From Turritopsis dohrnii (taxonomy: Eukaryota > Cnidaria > Hydrozoa > Anthoathecata > Oceaniidae), in NCBI GenBank assembly GCA_027922465.2, contig BQMF02000434.1, positions 186,001-250,000 of the forward strand: DNA of 64,000 nt, given 5' to 3'. This document shows, piece after piece, positions 43,332 to 54,245 of this stretch. Under the pieces are notes generated by a model, which saw nothing but the letters and a program-made list of their open reading frames with translations, was not told the DNA's origin and ran no database searches. Each line of letters starts with the position of its first letter. Positions within the stretch are counted from its first letter, which is position 1. The position numbers were made by a program, and so were the translations under genes.

Positions 43332-43367
<36 letters not shown>

Positions 43368-44088
43368 ATGGGTTAATACATGGATCAAATACACAAAAAA
43401 CGTTGTAGAAAAACATTTTTTATTTTTTTAGTGAATTTCTGACAATACATTTATGAATCTTCGGTCCATAAAAATAATAAGTACAGGGGAGTTCAATGCC
43501 TCCCCCGAGGACTCATGTTCCCTCTGGTGCCCGTCGTTTTTCTCCTGTAATCGTCGCTTTAATTTGATATAACTTCCATCGTTTCACCAAAGGAAATAAC
43601 TTTTCTGCCAGTGCTTCTGGAATATGTCCTACTACCACATCTTTTGACTTTACAACAATTGCGTTATTGCTGTAATTATTGTCCGGTTGAAGAAAACATT
43701 TACTTTGTAATTGTATTCGTAAACATGATGACTCTTTACTCTTGATAAAGTAAACATACGGGGTATGGAAGGGTACACAATGCCGTTACCTGAAGAAGAG
43801 TATCATCTGATAAGTGAGGATGAAGACGATGCATCTAGTGACGGTGAAATCGACGATGAAGAAGACTTAGAAGATGGGGAGTACGAGCTTGGTGATGATG
43901 ACAATGAACAATGAAAAATATTTTATATTGTACGTTTTTAAACGCTTCACAAAATATATCATTGTTGTTGTTAACACAAATGTTGTTCCGTGTATAAGCC
44001 CCCCGATTATAAGCCCCCCTGTATATAAGCCCAGCAAAAAGCCTTACGACCTTATATAAGCCCAGGGCTTATATTCGGAGATTTACGA
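43253..44088 (+). mobile_element. Inner TIR element (CCGTAAATCTCCGAATATAA), TA duplication
   Basis: 836 bp with TIR CCGTAAATCTCCGAATATAA at left and its complement (one terminal mismatch) at right, flanked by TA (43251-43252, 44089-44090), inserted in the middle element in the opposite coding sense. It contains C tracts (13 C at 43274-43286, 36 C at 43332-43367) and a plus-strand transposase tail. Confidence 0.87.
43765..43914 (+). pseudogene. Pogo-type transposase C-terminal tail, plus strand
   Basis: Forty-nine codons to TGA 43912-43914: EGYTMPLPEEEYHLISEDED followed by an acidic run. It parallels the tail in the middle element (DYAMPQPEEEFHL) but on the other strand, so the inner and middle elements are relatives inserted head-to-opposite. 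The opening Met is only the first in frame. Confidence 0.55.
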
Positions 44089-44700
44089 TAGCTTGTACTT
44101 ATATGTTTTTGCAAAAAAAAAAGTTTTTTAGTAAAAGAAAAACAACCATGAAATTTTCCCTTCCCATATTATGGGCTTATACACGGGTGGACTTATACAC
44201 GGGTGGGCTTATACATGGAAATCGTTAGTAATGAGTAAAATGATGGGCTTATACACGGGTGGGATAATAGACGGGTGGGCTTATATTCGGAGGTTTACGG
44301 TAGTTAATTATAACTCCCCAGTTAATATAAACTAGTAAATTATGGCTCCCTAAAGTTAACATTTCCCAGGAAATCCTGACTCCCCTGATTTAAAATGATT
44401 CCCTTCTAAATCTTATTTAAAATCTTTTAAAACTCATATGGCCATTCCTTGTACCTCGAGACTTTAAAAAATTTTAATTTTGTCTACCCATTCCTTCACC
44501 GAATACCTTACTCTCAACTTCAGTTGATAGTCATGATTTACTAGTTTATTTTGACTCCCTGACATTTTTCAACCCGAAATAATGATGAGTCATTATTTAC
44601 TAAGGGAGTCATTATTTCCTAGAAAATTTCTACTCTAGGGGAGTCATTATTTCCTAGTTTATTTTAACTGGGGGAGTCATTTTTCCCAGGGAGTAAAAAT

Positions 44701-44907
44701 AATCCGCTACACCGGAGTAGGAACTAGAAAGTTCGAGTTATCCGAAGAAATTGGCTTCAGGGGGACCAAAATATGGTTCGAGAAAACGGATGTTCGAGTT
44801 ATGCGGGGTTATCAGTTAACGAGTAGTTTTTATAAGGTACCATAGAAAACAGTTCGAAATAATGAAAGTTCGAGTTAACCGGTGTTTGAGTTACCGGAAG
44901 TTAACTG
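44701..44907. mobile_element. Pogo/Tigger-like terminal fragment
   Basis: Repeats of GTTCGAGTTA and a right end CCGGAAGTTAACTG followed by TA, the look of a pogo/Tigger terminus. No matching left end; it is truncated by or adjacent to the ACTCCC element. Confidence 0.5.
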
Positions 44908-45011
44908 TATATCTTAATTTACGTTCACATAAAAATGTCACTAAAAGACTTGACATAAACATATTATCAAGTGTGTGGTTTCATAATCTAAAAGTAAATT
45001 CATTGCATTGA

Positions 45012-45180
45012 CTTTGGACAGCTTTATACAGCCGCATAATCGCCGCGTCGAATTAATCTCTTTGTTAAATGCGACGCAAATGCGACTGTATAAAGTGAAA
45101 AATTAATTAAGTGCGACATAATGAATTAAGTTCAGCAGAGTTTGTCGAATAAAACGGCAATGTCCGACATAAAGTAGCAT
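45012..45180. repeat. AACAGCCGCATAATCG-type MITE arm
   Basis: GGACAGCTTTATACAGCCGC then ATAATCGCCGCGTCGAATTA, related to the arms of the element at 49424-49663. Only one arm is clear here. Confidence 0.5.
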
Positions 45181-45595
45181 GTAGCTTTAGCTAAAAAATG
45201 CCCCCGCATTCAAGCATTTCAATTTTTACATAGCAAGCTATACATTGCAAGTTATACAACGGAAATGAAAATAAGTTTTGTTCGAAAACAAATGTTTTGG
45301 TTTATTGTGGGCCTGGTAAGTGACATACTTATATGCTTAAACATTTCGACAAAGCCAGTTTTATAGGAAGCCTCAAAGCTACTCAGCATTCACTCAAAAT
45401 CGTTTTAGAACTGTCTCATATTATGATCACGAGACGAGTAGCATTTAACATTTCATTTGCAACATTTAAGGCATCGAAACAGGTATACAATAATACCCTT
45501 CATTCAAAGTATTGACATGATGGCATCAATTGAACTTCAGGACAAACTCGATAATTGAAAAACTATTTAATCGGCCAACGGTCATTTAAAGAACA

Positions 45596-46635
45596 CTAGC
45601 CGCCAAGGCGGCGTCGCTGGCGGCCTATGTTCAGCCTGCGTTGTATCACCACCTGCTCAAAATTATTGCACTAGAAACCAGCAATAAGACTTCCTTTGCT
45701 GCTGGCTTTATCGCTAAATAAAGCTCGTTTGCACGTAAAGAGAAATACGTTCCTAGTGTTTATTGGTGCGGTCGTGATCGCATTTAAAATGTCAGCAGAC
45801 TTTCTTGCTTTACACAATGCATTCCGAACGTGAACTTCATGTGGCTTTTATTTACGATTATAAAGCAATTGTTCAGCGATGGTGTAGTGCTTGGTACCTT
45901 TGAGTGCGACCGCTGCGACCCGTGTTCGAGTCCAGTCATGTCGTATCTCAATACACCACTCCGATGCGCTTTAAAAGCAGCGTGTCAGGCCATTAGGAGC
46001 CATCGACTGACTGCACACTGGCCTTCGGGCAAGTTAGAGCAATGCTATACGTATCTCTGGCGGTAAGTCAACTAACAGTTGCAAGTCGGCGGGCGGAAGA
46101 ACCAACCATTACGGATGGAAGCCCAAGGACTAAAAACTCCCGATACTTAATTACTTACTTACTTACTTACCAATCAAATATCAGTTTAACAATACATTCA
46201 AAACGCAGAGAGAAAAAAATTTTGAACTTATTATTAGCTTATGTTTTACGCGCTCTAACATGGGTGCTGTCAGAAGTAGGTGAAAAAATTGTTTCTCTTC
46301 TTAAAAAGATCAGACAGGAGGAGAAAAAAATGCACGTGCTAAATGAATGAAGTGAATAAAAAACGTTCGATCAGATTAAAATAGATTAAAAGAAATCGAT
46401 TAAAAGAAATTAAGACAACTGATAATACAAAAGCAAAAAAATATTTTGTTTCATGATACCCTTTTTTTACCTATCGGTTTTTAAACATTTTGATTGTTCG
46501 AAAAAAAGTTCACCCGTCTCAGACAGTCAGGCAAGCGTTACGATACACTGGCAAACCGAACTCAATCTACCATTTTGCGTGACTTACAAACAAACAAGCA
46601 AACAACAGACGGAGAATCGGCTATTAATATATAGA
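45596..46635 (-). mobile_element. Non-autonomous Helitron A (with SINE-like insert)
   Basis: On the minus strand it starts TCTATATATTAATAGCCGAT (from 46635) and ends in the hairpin GCCGCCTTGGCGGC directly overlapping CTAG (45596-45599), followed by T. TC start, short GC hairpin and CTRR end are Helitron signatures; there is no TIR or duplication. The 3' end of the next element abuts its 5' end exactly. Contains a tRNA-like SINE at 45876-46172. No Rep/helicase. Confidence 0.72.
45876..46172 (+). mobile_element. tRNA-derived SINE-like insertion
   Basis: GATGGTGTAGTGCTTGG (A-box-like) and, about 35 bases on, GTGTTCGAGTCCA (B box) form a tRNA-like head. An unrelated body of about 200 bases follows, ending in a TTAC microsatellite at 46145-46170, a usual SINE tail. 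Only Helitron A carries it among the Helitrons here. Target duplication not clear. Confidence 0.6.
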
Positions 46636-47445
46636 CTAGCCGCCAAGGCGGCGTTGCTCGCCGCCCATATCCACCTGCTCTGTATCACTCTATCAATAAA
46701 TGTCAAATTTCCTTATAAACGGCTCGTACAACTTGTGTTCAACCAGAAGCAGATTCGAAGTCACAACCTTTGGTAAAACCAATCTTTTATCAGTGTTTTA
46801 AAAAAGTTACGCGCTCTAACATGGGTGCTATCAAACAGGGGGAAAATGGCTTCTCTTCTTAAAAAGTTCACACGGAGGAGAGAAAAAAAGGCACGTGCTA
46901 AATGAATAAATAGAATAAAAAAACGTTCGATCAGAACGCTTGACAATTAAAAGAAGAAATTAATTTATTAAAAGAAAAGCAAAAAAAAAAAAAAAAAAAA
47001 AAATTGTCTTGATATGATACTCTTTTTTTACCTATCGGTTTTTAAACATTTTGATTGCTCGAAAAAAAAGTTCACCCGTCTCAGACAGTCAGGCAAGAGT
47101 TAGTGGCAAACCGAACATATGCTGCCACGTTCTGCCACTGCTGTTTTTTGTCCAAAATGTTTAATCAGTTAGTTGCTTTGTATTTAGTTGATGTACTGTT
47201 TTCAAAGCCAAGTCAATGTGGAATATAAAACTAACAATAATGATAAAAACAAAACGTTATTCCTATTAGTCCATCAGCCAAAAAAAGTCACGTTCGATTG
47301 GGGTGGCAAATGTATTTGCTTCGAACTCACGTCGCACACAAAAAAAGAAATAATTTCGCTTGCAACTTAATCTACCATTTTGCGTGACTTACAAACAAAC
47401 GAACAAACAAACAAACAGACGGAGAATCGGCTATTAATATATAGA
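46636..47445 (-). mobile_element. Non-autonomous Helitron B, abutting A head-to-tail
   Basis: 810 bp. The minus strand starts TCTATATATTAATAGCCGAT at 47445 and ends with the GCCGCCTTGGCGGC hairpin plus CTAG at 46636-46639. Shares long blocks with A, e.g. TGACTGTCTGAGACGGGTGA and the CACGCAAAATGGTAGATT block, but its middle differs. Confidence 0.72.
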
Positions 47446-47879
47446 AGCGATGTTTTATGACGTCATTTCTATTAATTTGAAAGAACAAGGGTTAAGGGAG
47501 ATCAAAAAATTAAGATGGTTGTTTTTGTAAAACTTCTCACAGTAGCAATTCTATACATTCTAACTATTGATAACATTGTATAAACACAATAAAAACAATA
47601 AGAATTGTGAGAATGATCATTTTGAAATGGGAGATCAGATTTGAAAACTCATTGACATATGGTCTTCACGGTTTTTTACTTACATTAGAATTGAGTTAAA
47701 CTTTCTTTAGGATAACTTTTCCAACTACAAGAACAATTAATTGTTCATATGAAACAATAATTAAAAAGTTTTACAATACAACAAATAGTTTAATAAGTAG
47801 TGTAACCATCGGCATAGTGTAGCAGTGGCGGTGTTTCAAAACCAACTTGGAATATGCAAACCAAATAGATCTAAACTTA

Positions 47880-48527
47880 AGGGCAATTTACACGGTACGA
47901 TTTTTCATACGATTTTTGTCGTACAGGTCGTATCGCACTGTGTAAACATAAAAAATCGTACGAAAATGTGTCGTATTATGGTGTCGTGCACGACAAAAAA
48001 AAAGTTAAACATGTTTAACTTTCATACGACATCGTACGAAAATTAACCAATCATATCGAAGCAGACAATACTTCAAGGGAGGGAAAAGAGAAAAAAACAA
48101 AATATTTTTATCTCTCATCATTAACGTATCCTTTTAAGCAATATCTTTTTGAATTAGAGAGAGCAAAAAATCGTCATCTTCTGGTCTCATTCTGAAATAA
48201 TTGGTATATATGGCAATTTCTTCATTTCGAAGTTCTGTTACCAAATTAGTTATAAAGACCTTTTAAATCTCTTCTTTGTAACCATTACTTGGATTACTTT
48301 GGTCCACTCTGAACTTATTTAACGTTTCTTCTTTGCTTTTGTGTTATCTTGAATTAAAAAAAATGGGGATATTGATATCGCGCACTCTCCATTTTTTTTA
48401 TTAAAAATCATTTCTCTCTTCTGAGTGTCGTAACGTGTAAACACACGCGTCTTTTGGAAAAAAATTCATACATCAAATGTTTACGACAAAAATCGTACGA
48501 CAAAAATCGTACCGTGTAAATTGCCCT
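47880..48527. mobile_element. 648-bp MITE with TTA duplication (PIF/Harbinger type)
   Basis: Termini AGGGCAATTTACACGGTACG and complement; internal CGTACGA motifs in both orientations; flanked by TTA (47877-47879, 48528-48530). R1 copy 1 near 2775 gives the empty site with one TTA. A three-base TTA duplication is characteristic of PIF/Harbinger elements. Confidence 0.87.
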
Positions 48528-49423
48528 TTAAACAGAAGAAAATCTGCTCAAAACTTTGTTACTTTTTGCTATCTCTTAGGCCTAAGTCACACTGATGCTA
48601 ATATACCTTCCAAAAAGTGTACATAGGGCTTAACAAGTAATATCAGAAAGTACTTGCAACAAACAAAATAAATGTGAGAACTGAAACCATGGACACGTAT
48701 TTTATAATCAAATACGTATTTTATAATCAAAATAAAATTCTGTATGAGCCAAAAGATTAAAAAACTTTTAAAAAAAAATCTATTAGAAATCTCTATTTCA
48801 AACTTTGATTCAAAACTAAAAATAGCCAAAGTTTACATAAAAAACAAGAAAAAATATAGAAAGGTTTTATTGATCATGATCACACTAGGTTTGGAGGAGA
48901 GCTAAAGAAGAAAAACACGAAGAACGACAATTTGTAAATATGGCTTTCTTACATACACAGAAATCCAATTTAAACATTTTTAAGGCAAGATTAGACAATA
49001 ATCAGTGCATTGAATAAAATTAATTGAATGAAAGATTTAGAGTTAAAACATATACAATGTATGGTTGGCAAAATTTCAGATTTCAAGCTGTGCTTCAAAA
49101 TCCTTATCGTTCATTTCACTAAAACAACACAAAAGTCTAAGCAATGTTAGCATACGAGCTTCCTAAATAACATAGTATAATATAATAATAAATTAGGAAA
49201 GAGATACGAAAAAATATTCTGTCTCCCACTTACAGTACCATGCTTTGAAACGAGTCAGCTAATAACTGTATTCCAACGTGTAACGTCAACACGAAAGTTG
49301 GAAGATGATGATGATAATGATGAGGATGAAGAACAAAATCGGAAACTGACATTCGCCTATCTCGTGAAACTACTATACCTCCTCGCTCGCTTACGCTCGC
49401 TGCGGGGGCAATAAGCATCATTT

Positions 49424-49663
49424 TATACGGCCGCATAATCGTCGAATTTAATAACAGCTTGTTTGAACTTCGTGAAAAAAGTGCACGGAAGTGTAAGAAG
49501 CACACGATGATAAGTTCATTCGACATTTATGCGGCTGTCTAAAACCATGTTGAATTAGATATGCGGCAACAAAACCTGTATAAAGTGAGTGTCGAATTTT
49601 TGTCGAATTCTACCCGAATAAAAGTAATTGAATTCGACACAGCGATTATGCGGCTGTTTGAAG
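49424..49663. mobile_element. MITE with AACAGCCGCATAATCGC-type arms
   Basis: Left arm TTTATACGGCCGCATAATCG TCGAATT; right arm AATTCGACACAGCGATTATG CGGCTGTTTGAAGCTGTCC. Arms are inverted with mismatches. Internal copies of GCGGC and TCGAATT. Target duplication not resolved. Confidence 0.6.
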
Positions 49664-49839
49664 CTGTCCTTTGTTGTTCGATTAATCTTTTTATTATTTT
49701 TATTAATTTATTTTGTAAAAAAGGTCGTAATTTATGTACATATAAATACAAAAGCAGTGTAATCACTGATGTGGACCTACTACGTATAAGTAAAATAAAG
49801 TTATAAGTAAATGGCATAAATGGACGTGTGTCTGGTGCA

Positions 49840-52365
49840 TAATAATTATATTATATTATAGTATAGTATAGTTATGAAAACATTTATTAAAGATAAAATC
49901 GTAAAAAGATTCTCCTATCAAATTAGGTACATAGATCTTGATAGAAATTGGCTTGAACACAAAGTTAGGGATTGGAAAAAGTATTGTGTAGAGTTAAAAA
50001 GGAGAAAAATTTAATTTAAAATTCGTGATAAAACTAAGAGGTTTTAAGGTAAAACACACGAATTAACATAAAATTTCGAGCGAGTGATACTACACTGAAA
50101 TAGAAGGAACCTACGAGAAAAGTGTGAAAATTAGAATGTAAGTTTGATTTCAGAATAATTAATATTCTCTGTGATTTGCAGATCTTCCTGTGCCTGACTG
50201 GCCAAATGTAATTTTGTTCAAGTCATCTTCTTTCAAGTGTTTTTTGAAAAGTTCTAGTGAATTCTTTTCCCTGGTCTCGTTGGTGAGGTTATTCCAAACA
50301 TTTGGGGAAGGGTACGTGAACGATTTCTTATACCCAACGTATTTGAACCTTGGGACATCAAGTTTGAAGTGATTTCTAGTTGATCTAGATTGACTTTTCG
50401 TTACAAGATTTCTGATCAGTAACGGTGTAATGTCGTTGTAAATTTTATAAGTTTTAGCGGCTATTGATCTCTTGTAGTAGTAGTCGAATGGTTTCCAGTT
50501 TGCCATTTCTAGAACTTGGTTGTCAGGTATCGTCTTCTTTATCTTCATGATATATCTGGCTGCTCGTATGAAGAGACCCCTGTGGTACACCATATTCCAC
50601 TGTTGCACCATATTCCACTGTACATCGTTGAGTATAGTGAATTCTTTACGACCAGAAAGGTATGACTGGATATAGTTGTACAGTGACCCTGACACACCAC
50701 ATGCAGCAAGCTTTTTCATCAGGATTGGATGAGATACTGTGTCGAAGGCTTTCTTTTAATCGATAAATAAGATAGCAACTGATTTCCCATCGTCGATAGC
50801 CTTTAAACATTTCTCGGTCATATAAAGCAATAAATCTTCTGTTGATCTTTGTTTTCTGAATCCCCATTGAAATTCGGTCTGAAGATTAAACGTTTGTATG
50901 TGTTCTTTTAACATACAACATATGTAGTGTTCAATCACTTTACTCGGGATAGACAGAAGGGAGATAGGGCAATAATTACTGCAGTCCTTTTTTGGACCTT
51001 TCTTGTAGGCACAGGTGACTTTTGCAGTTTTCCATTGATTTGGGTATGTCTCAGCTTCAATACTTTTCTTGAAAACAGAGAATAGACTAGAGATTGATAC
51101 TTCTTTGCATAGTAGTAGTTCCTTTGCAGTTATTTCGTCAGCACCGCATGATTTGCCAGATTTCACAGCAGATTTGAACGATTTAGCAAAAGAATCGATA
51201 TTTAAATGGACTTTGCTAGTTGTTGGAGTGACTCGATAAATATGACGGTTTGATTTGTCAGGATTAATCTTTGAAGAGAGGTTGCTACCTACGTTGGCAA
51301 AGTAGGAGTTCATCAAGTTTGATTTCTCACAGTCGTCTTTCAGGATTCCATCTTCGCTAGCTAATGGTCCAATGATCCAAGGTTGGTTGACCTTCACTTT
51401 TCTGGGTTTGACATGATTAGAGATGGTGCTCTTCATAATGTGTTCCCAGCACCATGTTGCATCGTCAACGTCGCTGAAGATTTCTATCAGCTGCCATGGT
51501 GAATTTATTAGATCATTTTGGAGTTCTTCTATGTTTACATTTTTATAGTTCGTAACAGTAATAAGCTTTGGAGGTTTCCGTTTTATTGATAGTCTGTAGG
51601 TAACAAATATCAGGTTGTGGTCTGAGATGCATTTGTCGATATTCACAACTCTTGAAGTGTTCTGTACTAGAGCATGGTCAATGAGTGTACTTGATGTTGC
51701 AGTAATTCTTGTAGGACTCTTTATAACATTAACAAAATTATTAGAGTTCAATAACCGATTAAACGATACTGCTAGTGGCGTGTTGTTGTCTTTGGATAAG
51801 TCGATGTTTATGTCTCCAAGGAAGATAACGTTTTTTCTGTGGCTGACTTTTTCTAACATATTCTCGAACTGTTGCACGAAATGTTTGTCATTCGGTGGTC
51901 GATATAGGGTTACAATCAACGGTCTTTGGGATGAGGATTTAATCTCGATCCAGAGAGTTTCAGTTAGACCTTTTTTTATGTTGAAGTCCATTTCTGTCTC
52001 AATATTTAGCTGGTAGAGTTCAAGATTATTGCGATAGTAAACAAGGACACCGCCCCAGTGGTTCTTTTTGCTATTTCTATCCTTCCTCAGAAATGAATAA
52101 TCATGGATACTTATCTCAGTGTCATTATGTAAGTCCTTGTGCAAGTGGGTCTCTGTGATGGCCAGAAGATCGAATTTGGTCTCTTCTAACAGGAGTTTGA
52201 TTTCGTCCAACTTTCCATACAAACCATTCACATTGATGTGGGCACACCGTAGCCCTTTCCCCAGTCTGGTATTCAGGTTTGAGTATGCATTTGTTAATTT
52301 TACCATGATATTGTATTCTTCTTTGAATTTTTATTATTATTTTTTTTTTGTTTATTACCTAATCC
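49840..52365 (-). mobile_element. LINE, internally deleted
   Basis: Minus-strand non-LTR element. Its 3' end at the left has a CTATA/ATAAT tail (49850-49872) and its 5' end near 52365 borders Helitron sequence. The ORF is described separately. The Helitron part to the right (from 52361) lacks its 5' end, so this LINE may have landed in or beside that Helitron with loss of sequence. Confidence 0.8.
50159..52306 (-). pseudogene. LINE endonuclease-RT protein lacking the YADD core
   Basis: One frame of about 716 codons with a single TAA at 50756-50758. Endonuclease blocks: LRCAHINVNGLYGKLDEI, LLAITETHLH, VLVYYRNNLELY, NVIFLGDINIDLS, SSTLIDHALV, CISDHNLIFV. A linker deletion joins KVNQPWI to GPLASEDGI. 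RT blocks: SGKSCGADEITAKELL, QWKTAKVTCAYKKGP, NYCPISLLSI, WGFRKQRSTEDLLLYM, AILFID, (stop), KKAFDTVSHPI, YIQSYLSGRKEF. Then the frame jumps from NDVQWNM to YHRGLFIRAARYI, so the GxPQGSxLGP and YADD blocks are deleted without a frameshift, leaving a QWNMV duplication at the joint. The C-terminal domain (FKYVGYKKSFTYPSPNVWNN) remains. Confidence 0.83.
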
Positions 52366-52845
52366 TAACGTATCCTTGCCTGACTGTCTGAGACGGGTAA
52401 ACTTTTTTTCGAGCAATCAAAATGTTTAAAAACCGATGATAGGTAAAAAAGAGTATCATGAAACAAAAATTTTTTTGCTTTTCTATTTTTAGTTGTTAAG
52501 CGCTTCTGATCGAACGTTTTTTTATTCTCTGCCTTTTTTCTCTCCTCCTGTGTGATCTTTTTAAGAAGAGAAGCGATTTCCCCCTTACGTTTGATAGCAC
52601 TCATGTTAGAGCGCGTAACTTTTTTGAAAACAAAAGCTAATAAAATGTTGAAGTTTCCTCTCTCTACGTTTTGAGTGTATTGTTACACTGATAAAAGATT
52701 GGTTTTACCAGAGATTGTGACTTCAAATCTGCTTCTGGTTGAAAACAAGTTGTACGAGCCGTTTATAAGGAAATTTGACATTTATTGATACAGTGATACA
52801 GAGCAGGTGGACATAGGCGGCGAGGGACGCCGCCTTGGCGACTAG
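52361..52845 (+). mobile_element. Non-autonomous Helitron C, 5'-truncated
   Basis: From TGACTGTCTGAGACGGGTAA onward it matches Helitrons A and B in inverse orientation. It ends with the hairpin GCCGCCTTGGCGAC and CTAG at 52842-52845. About the first 100 bases are missing next to the LINE. Confidence 0.7.
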
Positions 52846-53330
52846 TCTATATATTAATAGCCGATTCTCTGTCTGTCTGTCTGTCTGTTTGTTTGTCTGT
52901 CACGCAAAATGGTAGATATTAGCTGCAAAAGAAATCGGGGAGTCAGCAATGTAAGATTACACATAAATTATTTTTCTTCTTGTGCGCGACGTCAGTGTGA
53001 AACCATTGTATTGAGACCCAAATCGAACGCGACGTTTCGGGAAAATTATCTCGGTAACTAATAGGGATAACTGACGTTTTTTTGAGTCTGCGATACAGGC
53101 CATGGGGTGATGAAAAATTTTGGTCTAATTTTTTTGGGGGTGACGGGTCTGCGACGTCATCAAAATATTTGATCAAGGATATCTCCGTAACGGTTGGTCG
53201 TAGCGAAACGATCCCATACATTTTTTTGATCAGTTTTTCGAGCTCTACAACATGGGCACGCTAATTTTATTTTTTGTGAAGTCAACGCATGCTGAACATG
53301 GGCGGCGAACGACGCCGCCTTGGCGGCTAG
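52846..53330 (+). mobile_element. Non-autonomous Helitron D, abutting C head-to-tail
   Basis: 485 bp starting TCTATATATTAATAGCCGAT, followed by a CTGT/TTTG microsatellite and CACGCAAAATGGTAGAT, and ending GCCGCCTTGGCGGCTAG at 53330, then T. The middle differs from A-C. No ORF of note. Confidence 0.74.
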
Positions 53331-53453
53331 TATATGTAAATTTTCAAAAACAGCATCAGGTGTGGTTACATAAAATTATTAAGAATTCAAAAAAACTACA
53401 TTTTAAATGAACAAGCTTTCGAGTGTATTCTCTCCGTCATTATAATGATTTTG

Positions 53454-54243
53454 CTTAGTATCGTGAATGTGAAATTTATGCTCTTAATAATTTGTATGTT
53501 GGTTTTACTATTTCAGGTGCATAAGGCATTATCAAGAGTAAATGATATCAATGTATAAATTGAGACAAATCACTATAGTCGTGGAATATCTTGAAACAAT
53601 GGAACTGCTGAACCAAGACAGGAGTAACAAATGTGACGTGTTGGTCATTTCCAGCATACATGTGGTCAGGAAACATTGATTCAAATCGATTATCGTTCAT
53701 TTGAAATGAACATGTGACCAATTAAAGTTGCAACGTAAAACTGGATGTTGTTCATTATATCTGGGTTAAGTTACCTGAACATTTTAAAAGATGTCTGTTA
53801 TGTATTTCTTGTTGGTTTTACTTCCTAGTGTTTCTTTATGCATTCGAATTTTTTTATAATAGATCATTTTTATTCATGCTCTTTTTGCCACTATGAGTGT
53901 CAGAATTTTTTTGAATCTGTACTTATGCATAAAAGAACTGGAAATGATTGATTCATAAAGCATTTAGTTTTCCTTCTTCTTTTCTATCTCCATCTTACAT
54001 TCACAAAATCAAATCCTCGAATGCACGTTATCAGACTATCAAACCCGACCTTGTTTTGATTTTTTATATTGTGACATTACTTGATATTAAGTTCTTCATA
54101 ACGGAAATTTGCTATGAGCCAATTTTTGATAATTTCATCAAATTACCACATCAAAACAAGGCAAGGGAGCACGGTTTGGTATTTCGACATTTGAAGTGAT
54201 AAGGTCTTTGCAATGTAACTAAAATGTATATTATATTGATACG
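53454..54243 (+). repeat. Duplicated unit R4, copy 1
   Basis: Collinear with 55661-56460. Shared blocks: GGAACTGCTGAACCAAGACA, TAACAAATGTGACGTG, CATTTCCAGCATA and AAGGGAGCACNGTTTGGTAT. Contains TTTCAGGTG in both copies but no supported exon. Confidence 0.75.
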
Positions 54244-54245
54244 AG

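Larger units (their letters stand above)
42801..44300 (-). mobile_element. Middle TIR element (CCGTAAACCTCCGAATATAA), TA duplication
   Basis: Perfect TIR CCGTAAACCTCCGAATATAA (continuing GCCC) at both ends, flanked by TA (42799-42800, 44301-44302). Subterminal GGGCTTATACACGGGTG repeats. It carries a minus-strand transposase C-terminus (42963-43180) and is itself split by the inner element. Confidence 0.88.
42725..44700. mobile_element. Outer TIR element (TTTTTACTCCC type) holding two nested elements
   Basis: Left end ATTTTTACTCCCC, AATGACTCCCCAGTTA, AATAAACTAG; right end the inverse (CTAGTTTATTTTAACTGGGG then GGGAGTAAAAAT). Several GGGAGTCATTATTTCCTAG motifs fill the right arm. Exact termini and duplication are not clear. 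The middle element at 42801-44300 has inserted into it. Confidence 0.65.
45185..49410 (+). repeat. Interspersed repeat R1, copy 3, multiply interrupted
   Basis: Collinear with copy 1: the CCCGCATTCAAGCATT block at 45208, GGGCCTGGTAAGTGACATAC at 45309, GGCATAGTGTAGC at 47812, GGCCTAAGTCACACT at 48578, microsatellite and CTCGCTGCGGGGGCA end at 49410. It is interrupted by two Helitrons (45596-47445) and a TTA-flanked MITE (47880-48527). This copy gives the fullest picture of R1, roughly 1.7 kb without insertions. Confidence 0.7.

Noticed and set aside
43216..43416. Gly-rich protein ORF
   Set aside because: Artefact of the poly(C)/poly(G) tracts inside the nested MITE.
42801..44300. CRISPR-like spaced repeats (GGGCTTATACACGGGTG)
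   Set aside because: These are irregular subterminal repeats of a eukaryotic TIR element without uniform spacers; CRISPR is not expected here.
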